NCBI GenBank assembly: GCA_029260965.1
Contig: JAJDCG010000002.1
Span: 188,707 to 246,801 of the forward strand
Direction of reading: 5' to 3'
DNA from: Candidatus Levyibacteriota bacterium
Lineage (GTDB): Bacteria; Patescibacteriota; Microgenomatia; Levybacterales; UBA12049
DNA: 58,095 bases
Positions 48,355 to 57,944 of the stretch are shown one piece after another (within the stretch, counting starts at the first letter, position 1; each line of letters opens with the position of its first letter). The translations under genes and the position numbers were made by a program. The notes under the pieces were generated by a model, which saw only the letters and a program-made list of their open reading frames with translations, searched no databases and was not told the origin of the DNA.

Positions 48355-48582
48355 TTAATTTGCTTGAGGGAACAGAAGTATAAGCGATAATGCAACCAAT
48401 AAAATGGCAAGAAAAATAGTAATCCATATCAAGAATTTTTCTACATTTCTTTTACTTCTATACGCTTCCCCTCCTCCACCAAAAACAGGTGAAAGTCCTG
48501 ATTCGGGAGCTTGCAAGAGTATTGCAGCAATAAGAAGAACTGATACAATTATTTGGAGGACTGATAAAATTGACTGAATCAT
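48355..48582 (-). CDS. secG: Preprotein translocase subunit SecG
   Basis: LLIAAILLQAPESGLSPVFGGGGEAYRSKRNVEKFLIWITIFLAILLVALSL. Confidence 0.9.
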   Translation of the reverse strand: MIQSILSVLQIIVSVLLIAAILLQAPESGLSPVFGGGGEAYRSKRNVEKFLIWITIFLAILLVALSLILLFPQAN

Positions 48583-48627
48583 AAATGAGTATCAATTATA
48601 TAACTTTTTAAATTACCATACAAGCAT

Positions 48628-49029
48628 TTATTCTAAAAGCCATACTAAGGATGATTCAATTATTGAAAGCATAAATGCAGTGTATATATATGAATAAAAA
48701 GTATTAAAAAATAGAACTGGAGTGATAAAACCAAAAATTTCTACTCTCTGATATGTAAATTCAGTAATACTTACGTTTGGAAGAAAAATTGTCAATAAAT
48801 AAATAATTAATACATTTGTAAACACAGAAAAAAGTCCTAATGTTAGCAGATTAATGGGAAAGCTGAGTAGATTTAGAATAGGTTTTAGCACAAGAAACAT
48901 AAGTGCAAGAAGTAATCCTCCCAAAAAAAGTGTGTCTAATCCCCCAGATATTTCAACGCCAGGTACAATAAATGGCAAAACGTAGAGAGTGAATGAATAA
49001 ATGGCTATTTTTCTGACGAGTGACTTCAT
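48628..49029 (-). CDS. Phage-holin-superfamily (4-TM) membrane protein
   Basis: LPFIVPGVEISGGLDTLFLGGLLLALMFLVLKPILNLLSFPINLLTLGLFSVFTNVLIIYL. Confidence 0.82.
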   Translation of the reverse strand: MKSLVRKIAIYSFTLYVLPFIVPGVEISGGLDTLFLGGLLLALMFLVLKPILNLLSFPINLLTLGLFSVFTNVLIIYLLTIFLPNVSITEFTYQRVEIFGFITPVLFFNTFYSYIYTAFMLSIIESSLVWLLE

Positions 49030-49100
49030 AAAATTAATTGTATCACAAGACTTGTTCCTTGATAAAAAACTCTTCCTGGGGTATTATGAAAATTAAATTA

Positions 49101-50234
49101 ATGAATACTGTAATATGTCCACATTGTAAGAAACAAGTAGAGCTTTCTGAAGCAATTCTGCATGAATTTCAAGACAAAATCAGGCTTGAAGTGAAGAAAA
49201 ATCTCAGTGTAGAATTTGAAAAAAAGCAAGCAGAAGAGACAGAGTTAAATAACAAAAAAATTCGACAACAATTTGAAGAAGAAAATAAAAATAAAAAGCT
49301 AGAGCTAAAAGAAACAAAAGAACAAAATAAAAAACTAATTGAACAAATAGAAGCAATGAATCAAACACTCAAAGATCTAAATGAAAATCAAAGAAAAAGA
49401 GAATATGAATTAAGAGAAAATTTGGAAAAAGAACTCTCTGATAAAACTAGACTGGAAAAACTAGAATATGAGAAAAAAATTAATGACATGCAGAAAGCAC
49501 TGGAAGAAGCGCAAAGAAAAGGAAAGCAAGGATCACAACAGTTGCAAGGGGATGTTTTAGAGCTTGACCTTGAACAAAGACTCAGGGAAGCATTCCCATA
49601 CGATGAATTTAGACCTGTACCAACAGGTGTGAAGGGAGGAGACATAATTCAGGAGATGAGGAACAAATTTGGTGACAGCGCAGGATTTATTCTTTGGGAA
49701 ACAAAAAGAACAAAAACATGGGACAAAAAATGGCTCACAAAACTAAAAGATGACATGAGAAACGTGAAGGCAAACGACTGTATACTCGTATCAGACGTGC
49801 TCCCAAATAATATAAAACACTATGATAGGGTTGAAAATGTATGGGTAGCATCATACGAATTTGCTATTAAACTTGCAGCAGTTGTCAGACACGGACTTCT
49901 CAACGTTGCAATAGTGAGATCTTCAGCATCCAGAGATGATTCAGAGTTGAGGGAGCTTTACAATGTAATTACTAGCGATTCATTTAGACAGATGTTTGAA
50001 TCCAGAGATGAAACAATAAACGCACTCAGAACTGAATTGGATGCTGACAAAAGAGGTGCAGAGAAACGCTGGAAAAGACAGGGCGCGTATATTGATAAAC
50101 TGGATAGAAACAATAGCCAACTATATGGAGAACTCCAGGCGCACATTCCTTCCCTGAAACCACTTCAAAGCGACAATATTGAGCTTTCCAGTGGAGTAGC
50201 AGCAGATGATGACGATCAAGAAAGCCTCTTCTAA
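49101..50234 (+). CDS. DUF2130 domain-containing coiled-coil protein
   Basis: ICPHCKKQVELSEAI, coiled coil, QGDVLELDLEQRLREAFPYDEFRPVPTGVKGGDIIQ. TATTAT at 49082-49087 favours ATG 49101. Confidence 0.85.
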   Translation: MNTVICPHCKKQVELSEAILHEFQDKIRLEVKKNLSVEFEKKQAEETELNNKKIRQQFEEENKNKKLELKETKEQNKKLIEQIEAMNQTLKDLNENQRKREYELRENLEKELSDKTRLEKLEYEKKINDMQKALEEAQRKGKQGSQQLQGDVLELDLEQRLREAFPYDEFRPVPTGVKGGDIIQEMRNKFGDSAGFILWETKRTKTWDKKWLTKLKDDMRNVKANDCILVSDVLPNNIKHYDRVENVWVASYEFAIKLAAVVRHGLLNVAIVRSSASRDDSELRELYNVITSDSFRQMFESRDETINALRTELDADKRGAEKRWKRQGAYIDKLDRNNSQLYGELQAHIPSLKPLQSDNIELSSGVAADDDDQESLF

Positions 50235-51955
50235 GCCCCTGAGAGGCTTCTGTAGTTATCCAAAATCAGATTGTAGTCTACTACGTCTACCTTGCCGTTA
50301 TCATTTATATCCAAGCCATAAGGATATTCAAAGTTACATAGAACATTCTGAAGTAAACAATCAACATAGAGATTATAATCATCAAGCGTAATTGTATTCC
50401 AGTCGCTAGTTTGTGCATATGCACCCTGCATCAGGGTAACCTGGGGCAATTTATTGAGTGTACCGTTTTGGATTTTTTGAAATTCTGGCTTTACAGCTTT
50501 CAACAGTGTCCATGGACCTGCCACCCTTATGTAATAAGTGCCGGATTCAACTCCACCCAAATTTAATATGCCTCTAAATAAATCCTTTCCATCATAAGTT
50601 GCAAAACCGTTACCTATGGCAATGAAATTATTTTCTAGATTATATATAGCAATCATGACTGGCCTGCTTAGATTCTTTGGCAATTTGTTGCCACCTAGAC
50701 CTATTCCATGTATTTTTATACTTACTTCTGCCTGTGTATTCGGTAAATTTGGATTTATTCCACCTGGTACTGGACTAATACTTGGAAGTGGTGGAGAAGG
50801 TGTAACTGGAGTTGAGTTGCCATCACAAATCAGACCTCCCCTTAGCTCACCGCCAACCTGATTCTCTGTATCAATTCTGATAAAAGATGCTTGCTTTTTT
50901 AATTCTTCAAGCACGTTTACGGTCATATAATCAACACCATTGTATTCTTTTTTATTTATCCCATCTAACAGGGATGCACCTATACCAAGAGTAGAAACAG
51001 GAGGACCAGGATTGGTAATAAACATGTCAATAATTTCGCTTTGGGGAAGTCCATCAAAAACAATTGAATAATTGAATTTGACTTCATTTGCCGTTTGGTC
51101 AATGTTTATTATTGTTATTTTAGCACTACCCCTCGCACTTGTTATCACGCCGCTTACTGGCTGAAGATCTGCCAAGAAGATACTACATCCCTGAGGAGCA
51201 AGTGTTGGTGTTGTAGTTACACCATGTGTAATGGTTGGATTATTGGATGGACTTTTTGTAATTGTTGCTTTTGAGTCAGCAGGTGTTGAAAAAGTCTTCA
51301 GCATACTCTCTAGCTCCTGAGTCATGCTCCCTGTTTGTTTTTCGATCTTATTTATAACTAATATATTTCCATTAGAGAGCTTTGCTACATATAGATTTAT
51401 AGGAAAATCACCATACCCAATAACATTCAGCCATTGAATTGAGTTATGAATCTGCGCAACTGCGATTGCATTATAGCTTTCTTGCGTATAATAAGAGAAA
51501 CCTCTTGAGAGAATAGACATATATTCCCGGGTCCAATCAGCAAGAGAAAGATCAGATGTATTTGAAAAAATAAGTAGATTAAAACCATCATACCTAACCC
51601 CAGTATCTATATTATTTCTCTTCAAATTTGGATTCTCTACATACGTTGATATATCCGCAAATGTATTTTGATATTCTACATTGTCTCCTGTGTGTTGTGG
51701 CATGAGCACACCATATGTACCCTGGGGTTTTTCCGTAAGTCTTTGAGGGTATTTAAAAGAAAAAGAGCCATCTCCAGCTACAAACAGGGTCCAATCTAGA
51801 GGATCTAAAACCGTTTGAGCTCTTTGCCTTAGATCTTGTTTCTTTTGAAGGAATGGAATCAAAACTACTCCAGTGATGAACAAAACTAATAGTATTACTA
51901 CTGTTGTTGTAAAATTCCTTCTTTGTTTTATTTTCTTTTCTTTTTTCATATTCAA
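50231..51955 (-). CDS. TM-anchored surface protein: CHRD-like domain, unnamed module, dockerin-like EF-hand C-terminus
   Basis: FLADLQPVSGVITSARGSAKITI...VGGELRGGLICDG (CHRD-like); LDINDNGKVDVVDYNLILDNY (dockerin/EF-hand). Confidence 0.78.
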   Translation of the reverse strand: MNMKKEKKIKQRRNFTTTVVILLVLFITGVVLIPFLQKKQDLRQRAQTVLDPLDWTLFVAGDGSFSFKYPQRLTEKPQGTYGVLMPQHTGDNVEYQNTFADISTYVENPNLKRNNIDTGVRYDGFNLLIFSNTSDLSLADWTREYMSILSRGFSYYTQESYNAIAVAQIHNSIQWLNVIGYGDFPINLYVAKLSNGNILVINKIEKQTGSMTQELESMLKTFSTPADSKATITKSPSNNPTITHGVTTTPTLAPQGCSIFLADLQPVSGVITSARGSAKITIINIDQTANEVKFNYSIVFDGLPQSEIIDMFITNPGPPVSTLGIGASLLDGINKKEYNGVDYMTVNVLEELKKQASFIRIDTENQVGGELRGGLICDGNSTPVTPSPPLPSISPVPGGINPNLPNTQAEVSIKIHGIGLGGNKLPKNLSRPVMIAIYNLENNFIAIGNGFATYDGKDLFRGILNLGGVESGTYYIRVAGPWTLLKAVKPEFQKIQNGTLNKLPQVTLMQGAYAQTSDWNTITLDDYNLYVDCLLQNVLCNFEYPYGLDINDNGKVDVVDYNLILDNYRSLSGA

Positions 51956-53139
51956 TCTCCTGCTAATTTTGCAAAACTATCGAGAAAAACATTATAATCA
52001 ATTATATCAATATCTCCATTATCATTGAGATCAACATTGAAATTGCCACTGCATCCTGTGATTAGACAGTCAAGTATTTCGGTTGTAAAATTTGCAACAT
52101 CATCCTGATCAAGTACATTATTGTTATCAGTATCTCCTGGCTTCAGTTCAACAATCGGTAGCTTATTGTCTTTTTTACTATCAAATTCCTGAAATTCAGG
52201 CACAACAAGGGTTAATAAGGTATTGTCACCTTTTATTTTAACAGAATAAACTCCACTTTGAAGCTCGCCCAAATTTATCAAACCACTAAAAAGATCTTTA
52301 CCATCATATTGTAAAAAATTGGTTCCACTTGCGCGGATATTATTTACTGAATCATAAACATCTACAGTTATTCTTCTTGATAAATTTTGTGGAGATTTGT
52401 TGCCAAACTGACCTATGCCTGGAAATCTTACGGATGCCCACACTCTTATATTATCTGTATTGATAATTGTCGGATTTGGAGTAAGATTGATTGTAGGTGA
52501 GATATTTATAGATGGAGATGGGTAATTTGTAACCGAGGGATTTATGGTTATCGTTGTTACTGGCGATACTGTAGGAGCTGGACTTTGGGTAGTTGATGAA
52601 GCAGCTCCAAGATCAAGCACCCAGTGAGATCCTTTATTTGAAACAGCAGCCTCAGTAATATTTGATTCCAACATATTTTTATTATGTTCTACTGAATTTT
52701 TCCACCAGTTAAAAGCATTTTGCGGATTATCACTACCTTTGTAAATATTTTCACCCCAAGCAATATACGCATAGCCACAGTCGCTATATCTCACAGGTAC
52801 ATTCCTCCCAAGTGAGTCAGCATGGCTAAATCTATTATTAGAAAGCATGTCCTGTACCATCCAGGCTGAAGAGTTTTTTAACTTCTCAGACCACAGCAAC
52901 GGTAATAGTTCATTGTCTACTCTATATTTATTAACCAGATCGAACAATTCTTTATCTTTATCTGTTTTAACTAAGTCGTTATCCGCTACGCTACATTCGT
53001 TTGCGCTTGCACGGGACCTGGGGTCCTGCCTATTATTGAGGGTTGATACCGATAAAAAAACAGCGACAAATAATAAAAAAAGGGCAAAAAAAGGAAAAAG
53101 AAGATGTGATTTGTTATTGTAGATTTCTTTGTCTATCAT
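51952..53139 (-). CDS. TM-anchored surface protein: CAP (SCP-like) domain, unnamed module, dockerin-like C-terminus
   Basis: LFDLVNKYRVDNELLPLLWSEKLKNSSAWMVQDM...GYAYIAWGENIY; DTDNNNVLDQDDV and DLNDNGDIDIIDYNVFLDSF. Confidence 0.85.
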   Translation of the reverse strand: MIDKEIYNNKSHLLFPFFALFLLFVAVFLSVSTLNNRQDPRSRASANECSVADNDLVKTDKDKELFDLVNKYRVDNELLPLLWSEKLKNSSAWMVQDMLSNNRFSHADSLGRNVPVRYSDCGYAYIAWGENIYKGSDNPQNAFNWWKNSVEHNKNMLESNITEAAVSNKGSHWVLDLGAASSTTQSPAPTVSPVTTITINPSVTNYPSPSINISPTINLTPNPTIINTDNIRVWASVRFPGIGQFGNKSPQNLSRRITVDVYDSVNNIRASGTNFLQYDGKDLFSGLINLGELQSGVYSVKIKGDNTLLTLVVPEFQEFDSKKDNKLPIVELKPGDTDNNNVLDQDDVANFTTEILDCLITGCSGNFNVDLNDNGDIDIIDYNVFLDSFAKLAGD

Positions 53140-53193
53140 TTAGCTTCAGGCACTATATTGATAGTATCTCTTTTAACAAAAGTAATCAAGAAG

Positions 53194-53267
53194 TGACCCG
53201 TATGGGAGTCGAACCCATGATTTCGGGGATGAAAGCCCCGCGTCCTAGACCACTAGACGAACGGGCC
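53194..53267 (-). tRNA. tRNA-Glu(TTC)
   Basis: Acceptor GGCCCGT/ACGGGTC, loop CUUUCAU. Confidence 0.94.
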
Positions 53268-53307
53268 AAAAGATCACGAAAGGCAACCAAAATGGCGCCA
53301 TAACGTT

Positions 53308-53336
53308 ATTATAGCGCCATTTGGTCTCGTATTCAA
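53308..53336 (-). promoter_or_regulatory. Putative tRNA-Glu promoter
   Basis: Minus TTGAAT (rc 53331-53336), 17 bp, TATAAT (rc 53308-53313). Confidence 0.6.
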
Positions 53337-53358
53337 CAAGCTCTATGAGCCATTGACA

Positions 53359-54021
53359 TTACTTGAGTTTTTTACGTGCCTCATCTACCACTGTTTTAGC
53401 TGCACTTTGGCCTCCTAGACCAAAAGCAATTCCGCCAGCTAGAGCAATCATAGCAACAAAACCAGTAAAGAGAATTCTAACTAGGTCTTGTGCAACTCCG
53501 AGCTGATTAAGAACAGCAAGCAAAACAAAGATTGTAATTGCAACCCTCGTCACAGATGCCATAGTCGATGATGCATCAGACGAAAGATCTCTTGTTGATG
53601 CAAGCACCAGGTTTGATCCAAGTCTTGCGAAAACTAATCCAACCAATCCGATTATTGCTGCTACAAAGACGTTTGGTAAATAGAGAAGGAAAGTATTAAG
53701 AACTGACGTAATCTGAGGAAGTCCCCAGACGTCCGCTGTTGGAATAAGAAATAAAATAAGTACAAACCAGCGGGCTATTTCCGCTAGAATATTTGTCCAA
53801 CTAAACTCTCCTTTTGCTTCAGGAACGCCGTATTTCTTCAAATATGCTTCGACTTTGAGCATTTTCAAAAGCTCAACTAGCACGCGTCTTACGATAGATG
53901 CAAGTATTACTCCTATCAAAAAGATCACGAGTCCTATTAAAAAATTAGGAAGAAATGCTGCAGCTCCAGCAACTCCTGCGTTCAGAGATTGTAGAAATGT
54001 GTTTGCGATATTTGGTGTCAT
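53359..54021 (-). CDS. Small-conductance channel-like TM-helix-repeat membrane protein
   Basis: FLIGLVIFLIGVILASIVRRVLVELLKMLKVEAYLKKYGV, IAFGLGGQSAAKTVVDEARKKL; perfect SD AAAGGAGGTGAT before ATG 54021. Confidence 0.82.
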   Translation of the reverse strand: MTPNIANTFLQSLNAGVAGAAAFLPNFLIGLVIFLIGVILASIVRRVLVELLKMLKVEAYLKKYGVPEAKGEFSWTNILAEIARWFVLILFLIPTADVWGLPQITSVLNTFLLYLPNVFVAAIIGLVGLVFARLGSNLVLASTRDLSSDASSTMASVTRVAITIFVLLAVLNQLGVAQDLVRILFTGFVAMIALAGGIAFGLGGQSAAKTVVDEARKKLK

Positions 54022-54168
54022 ATTATCACCTCCTTTCTGCATTAAAATCAATAAAGATATTATCTTTTCAACCTAAACAACATATCGCGGTGTTAAGAAA
54101 AGTATTGCACTTATCCCATTTGCTTGTCAATAGGGCATATAGCTTGGTATAATCATGTTTATGTCAAG

Positions 54169-54240
54169 GGGCCGGTAGCTCAGCGGTAGAGCAGGAGCCT
54201 TTTAAGCTCTTGGTCGCGGGTTCGATCCCCGCCCGGCTCA
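54169..54240 (+). tRNA. tRNA-Lys(TTT)
   Basis: Acceptor GGGCCGG/CCGGCTC, loop CUUUUAA; promoter TTGTCA-18-TATAAT upstream. Confidence 0.95.
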
Positions 54241-54259
54241 CTGAAAAGTAAATTGAGGA

Positions 54260-55141
54260 TTATTTTGCAGCTTCTTTACCAATCACTACCACTATATCTG
54301 CTTCGTCGCTTGCGACTTTCAAACCCTTACTAACTACATAATATTTTTCTAGTTCACTCCTTAATTTCTTGATGTATTCTTGATCAGCATCTTTTTTTAC
54401 AGAAATCTCTGTTTCCTCATAATCATCACGCTCAGCATTTCCTACATCTCCTACTCTAAAGCCAACCTCCTCAAGACTCTCTTGCAATTCAGCTGCAGCC
54501 CCCCTGACCCCACTTCCGTTCAAAATATCTACGCTGTACGAGGATAAATCAACTGGTTTAGGAGTTGGTTTTTCTTCTTTTATCTCTGCAGTCGGAGTAG
54601 GACTATTGATAAATTGCGGAATGGAAAAACTAAAGTCTTTTGACATAAAAAAAACATAACCTGCAAATATCAATACGCTTATCAGGAATGTAGATAAGGC
54701 AACTTTTATAAAATACCCCAACATTCCTTTCCTTGGCTGATCATACTCCTCAGGAGGTTTACTAAATGAGTCCCCTTCATTTTCTGCTGCCTCGGATGCA
54801 GTTATTCCACTGTAGTCTTCATCAATTTTTTCTTTTTCTTCATCCTCCACTATCTCACTTTTTGATTTTTTCAAATCTTCTTCGTCACTATCTTTATCAA
54901 AAATTTCTGCCACACCAACTTCTGAAACACTCATGACACTTGATGCGCCAGTCTCGTGATCTTTATCAATTATTTTTCCAGATTCTTTTGGGTGTTTTTC
55001 TTTTGCAGTTTTCTCAGGCTGTTTTTCTTCTTTCTTAGAAGAAGCCTGTTTTTTATCAAGCTTTTTTGTAGATTTTTTTTCTTGCTCTTCCTTGGCTTTT
55101 TCACCAAACTTTACTGGTTTTGCACGTTTTCTACTTTGCAT
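54260..55141 (-). CDS. LytR_C domain protein with charged cytoplasmic region and one TM
   Basis: VDILNGSGVRGAAAELQESLEEVGFRVGDVGNA. Confidence 0.85.
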   Translation of the reverse strand: MQSRKRAKPVKFGEKAKEEQEKKSTKKLDKKQASSKKEEKQPEKTAKEKHPKESGKIIDKDHETGASSVMSVSEVGVAEIFDKDSDEEDLKKSKSEIVEDEEKEKIDEDYSGITASEAAENEGDSFSKPPEEYDQPRKGMLGYFIKVALSTFLISVLIFAGYVFFMSKDFSFSIPQFINSPTPTAEIKEEKPTPKPVDLSSYSVDILNGSGVRGAAAELQESLEEVGFRVGDVGNAERDDYEETEISVKKDADQEYIKKLRSELEKYYVVSKGLKVASDEADIVVVIGKEAAK

Positions 55142-55257
55142 AGGACAGGATTATGTTCTATTTCTATTTTAAGAAGAATCCTGCATAGTTGTCAACTATA
55201 CTGAGTCATTTTAAATACTTTCTTGTCAAGTTGCTACGAAAAAAGTATTATTGAGCT

Positions 55258-55602
55258 ATGGACAATAAATACGGAGGTGTTATCTGGACAAACCACGCTC
55301 TTGATAGACTTGCCGAACGCGGACTTACTCAGTCTATAGCACTTCATGCTTTTAACAGACCAGACGAAGAAGAAACAGGAGACAATGGAAGCATGAAATA
55401 CAAAAAACAAATCGGTGGCTCTCTGGTTAGTATTGTTGCTAAAAAAAATGAAAGAAGTGAGTGGGTAATACTTTCAACATGGGCCAATCCTCCTATCCCA
55501 GGCAGTCGTGATGCACGCTATAAAAAATCATTAAAAGAATACAACAAAGCGTCAAATTTAGGAAAATTTTGGTTTACCCTCAAACGTCAATTAGGTTTTT
55601 AA
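55258..55602 (+). CDS. DUF4258-like small protein
   Basis: VIWTNHALDRLAERGLTQSIALHAFNRPDEEE...VSIVAKKNERSEWVILSTW. Confidence 0.6.
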   Translation: MDNKYGGVIWTNHALDRLAERGLTQSIALHAFNRPDEEETGDNGSMKYKKQIGGSLVSIVAKKNERSEWVILSTWANPPIPGSRDARYKKSLKEYNKASNLGKFWFTLKRQLGF

Positions 55603-55633
55603 CAATTTCAAAGAGTGTTATAATGAACTCTCT

Positions 55634-56791
55634 ATGAAAAAGTTATTTACAATCTTTTTTTTGTTGATAAGCCTCTTTGTGTATAAAAATCCTATTACTG
55701 CACACGCTGTAGATAATCCTCTGCTGCTTCCAAATAATAAGATGGGGATACATATACTTTTTGATCACGAACTCGAAAATGCTGCTGAATTGGTGAATTC
55801 CAATGGAGGCAAATGGGGATATGTCCTAATCCCTATCCAGTCTGGTGATAAGGATCTAGTCAGATGGCAAAAATTTATGGATCAAGCAAAGAAGAACCAT
55901 GTAATCCCTATTATCAGGCTCTCTACAGAAGGTGATTACTTCAATAGTAAAGTCTGGCGCAAACCAGATGAAAATGACATAATTGATTTTGCAAACTTTC
56001 TTGATTCTCTTGAATGGCCAGTTAAAAATAGATACATAATAGTTTTTAATGAGGTAAACAGAGGAGATGAATGGGGAGGGGCTGCAAATCCAGCAGAATA
56101 CGCAAATCTACTCAGTTTTGCCGTTACGGTATTCAAATCAAAAAGTCCTGATTTTTTTATAATCTCTGCAGGACTTGACAATGCTGCGCCAAATCAAGAA
56201 TTTGAATATATAAATCAGTACAGCTATATCCGTCATCTGAACAACGCAGTACCTGGTATTTTTAATCAAATAGACGGTATGGCAAGTCACTCATATCCAA
56301 ATCCAGGATTTTCTCAACCACCCAGCAATACGAGCCCTACTGGTACTGGGAGTTTTATTTTTGAAAGACAACTAATTGAATATCTTTCTGGAAAAAGGCT
56401 GCCTGTATTTATAACCGAAACAGGATGGTCTTCAGACGCACTCCCCTTCTCAACTATAAACTCGTACTATAATGCAGCACTTACCCAGGTGTGGAACGAT
56501 CCTGGAATCGTAGCAATTGCACCATTTGTGCTCCAGGGTTCAGGTGGTCCATTTAACAAATTTTCTTTTCTTGATGAGAATGGTAATCCATTAGAACCAT
56601 ATAATTTATGGAAAAACTTTCCAAAAAATTTAGGAAAACCTAGTTCTCCTGCTAAAATTCTTGCTGCTGAAACAACTACAAAAACCACTGCAATACCAAA
56701 GATAGATTTTAAAGATGAAAAAAAATCTGATGAACAAAATTTATCACCAAAATCAGTTGGATTTATTTTTAAATGGCTGTTGGGTATATAA
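55634..56791 (+). CDS. Secreted glycoside-hydrolase-like TIM barrel (clan GH-A-like)
   Basis: Signal peptide; IIVFNEVNRG (acid/base Glu) and PVFITETGWSSD (nucleophile Glu). Confidence 0.75.
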   Translation: MKKLFTIFFLLISLFVYKNPITAHAVDNPLLLPNNKMGIHILFDHELENAAELVNSNGGKWGYVLIPIQSGDKDLVRWQKFMDQAKKNHVIPIIRLSTEGDYFNSKVWRKPDENDIIDFANFLDSLEWPVKNRYIIVFNEVNRGDEWGGAANPAEYANLLSFAVTVFKSKSPDFFIISAGLDNAAPNQEFEYINQYSYIRHLNNAVPGIFNQIDGMASHSYPNPGFSQPPSNTSPTGTGSFIFERQLIEYLSGKRLPVFITETGWSSDALPFSTINSYYNAALTQVWNDPGIVAIAPFVLQGSGGPFNKFSFLDENGNPLEPYNLWKNFPKNLGKPSSPAKILAAETTTKTTAIPKIDFKDEKKSDEQNLSPKSVGFIFKWLLGI

Positions 56792-56795
56792 ATTT

Positions 56796-57182
56796 ATGGA
56801 ATGGGATGATGCAAAAGACATAAAGAAAGATTTGAAAGAAATTCTCAGAGTAATTGACATGCCTCACATACAGATTTCCAAAATCTATTGCTATAGAACA
56901 ACAGGATCTAAAGTCAGGGCATACGCACGCACCTGGGCCTTTCCCAAGATCTTTCAAAGAGCACTGGGCATAGAACCAGCATATGTAATTGAGATACTTT
57001 CCAAGCACTACGACAAGCTGGATGATGATAATAAAAAAAGAGTACTTATTCACGAACTACTACATATTCCCAAAAACTTTTCAGGTGCGCTTCTCGCCCA
57101 CCGCGGTAAATCAAGAAATATTCACAAAATGACAAATGAGCTATTCAAAGAATACAAAAAAAATATTAAAATAAATCAATAA
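56796..57182 (+). CDS. Putative phage-type metallopeptidase
   Basis: RVLIHELLHIPKNFSGALLAHRGKSRNIH. Start MEWDDAK at 56796, 5 nt after the preceding gene. Confidence 0.75.
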   Translation: MEWDDAKDIKKDLKEILRVIDMPHIQISKIYCYRTTGSKVRAYARTWAFPKIFQRALGIEPAYVIEILSKHYDKLDDDNKKRVLIHELLHIPKNFSGALLAHRGKSRNIHKMTNELFKEYKKNIKINQ

Positions 57183-57242
57183 CAAATCATCTAATTTCAA
57201 ATTAACTAATTATTTGTTAAATTGGCTGATTAGATAATTTTT

Positions 57243-57932
57243 ATGATCACTATTATTCACGGTACAGATAATGTCACATCAAGAAGATACTTTTTTGATC
57301 TCAAAGAAAAAAGTTCTGATGCTGAAATCTATCAAGGAGACAAAATAACCATTACTGATCTTATTCAGATTTTAGATGGAGGAGGGCTTTTTTCCGACAT
57401 CAAAACAATTTTTATTGAAAATTTATTTGGCAAAAGAAAATCTGATTCTGAAATAAAAGAGATAATAAGGATTCTGAATAAAAATTCAGAAAATTGTGAT
57501 ATATTTATTTGGGAATCAAAAGAGCTAACCAAAGTTCAGACAGTAAAGCTAAAAGATGCAGTTGTCAAACCATTCAAGCTCCCCAACACTCTATTCACCT
57601 TGCTTGACAGTATAAAACCGAAAAATGGTAATAAGCTAGTTATGCTTTTCAATCAAACAGCTCAAGAAGCAGATCCCGAAATGATATTTTTTATGATAGT
57701 GAGACAGTTTCGCCTCATGCTTGCTGTGAGAGAGGCTGGAAGAGAGCAGGTAGATGAGCTCAAACGAATGAGTTGGCAAATGGGAAAACTAAAATCCCAG
57801 GCTTCCCTTTTTGATATCAAAGACTTAAAGAAACTTTATGCAGATTTGTTTGAGATCGAAAAAGCGCAAAAAACAGGAAATCTCTCAATGCCGATGAAAC
57901 AGACAATTGACATTTTTTTACTGTCGATTTAA
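57243..57932 (+). CDS. holA: DNA polymerase III delta subunit-like
   Basis: IIHGTDNVTSRRYFFDL, FSDIKTIFIENLF, FFMIVRQFRLMLAVREA, KLKKLYADLFEIEKAQKTG-type pattern. Confidence 0.78.
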   Translation: MITIIHGTDNVTSRRYFFDLKEKSSDAEIYQGDKITITDLIQILDGGGLFSDIKTIFIENLFGKRKSDSEIKEIIRILNKNSENCDIFIWESKELTKVQTVKLKDAVVKPFKLPNTLFTLLDSIKPKNGNKLVMLFNQTAQEADPEMIFFMIVRQFRLMLAVREAGREQVDELKRMSWQMGKLKSQASLFDIKDLKKLYADLFEIEKAQKTGNLSMPMKQTIDIFLLSI

Positions 57933-57944
57933 GATAAAGGAATA

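Noticed and set aside
48628-49029. Phage origin for the holin-superfamily gene
   Set aside because: This 4-TM family is widespread in bacterial chromosomes, and its neighbours are housekeeping genes (secG).
53043-53303. 86-aa plus ORF (GVEPMISGMKAPRPRPLDERAK)
   Set aside because: Reads through the antisense of tRNA-Glu; a common mis-annotation.
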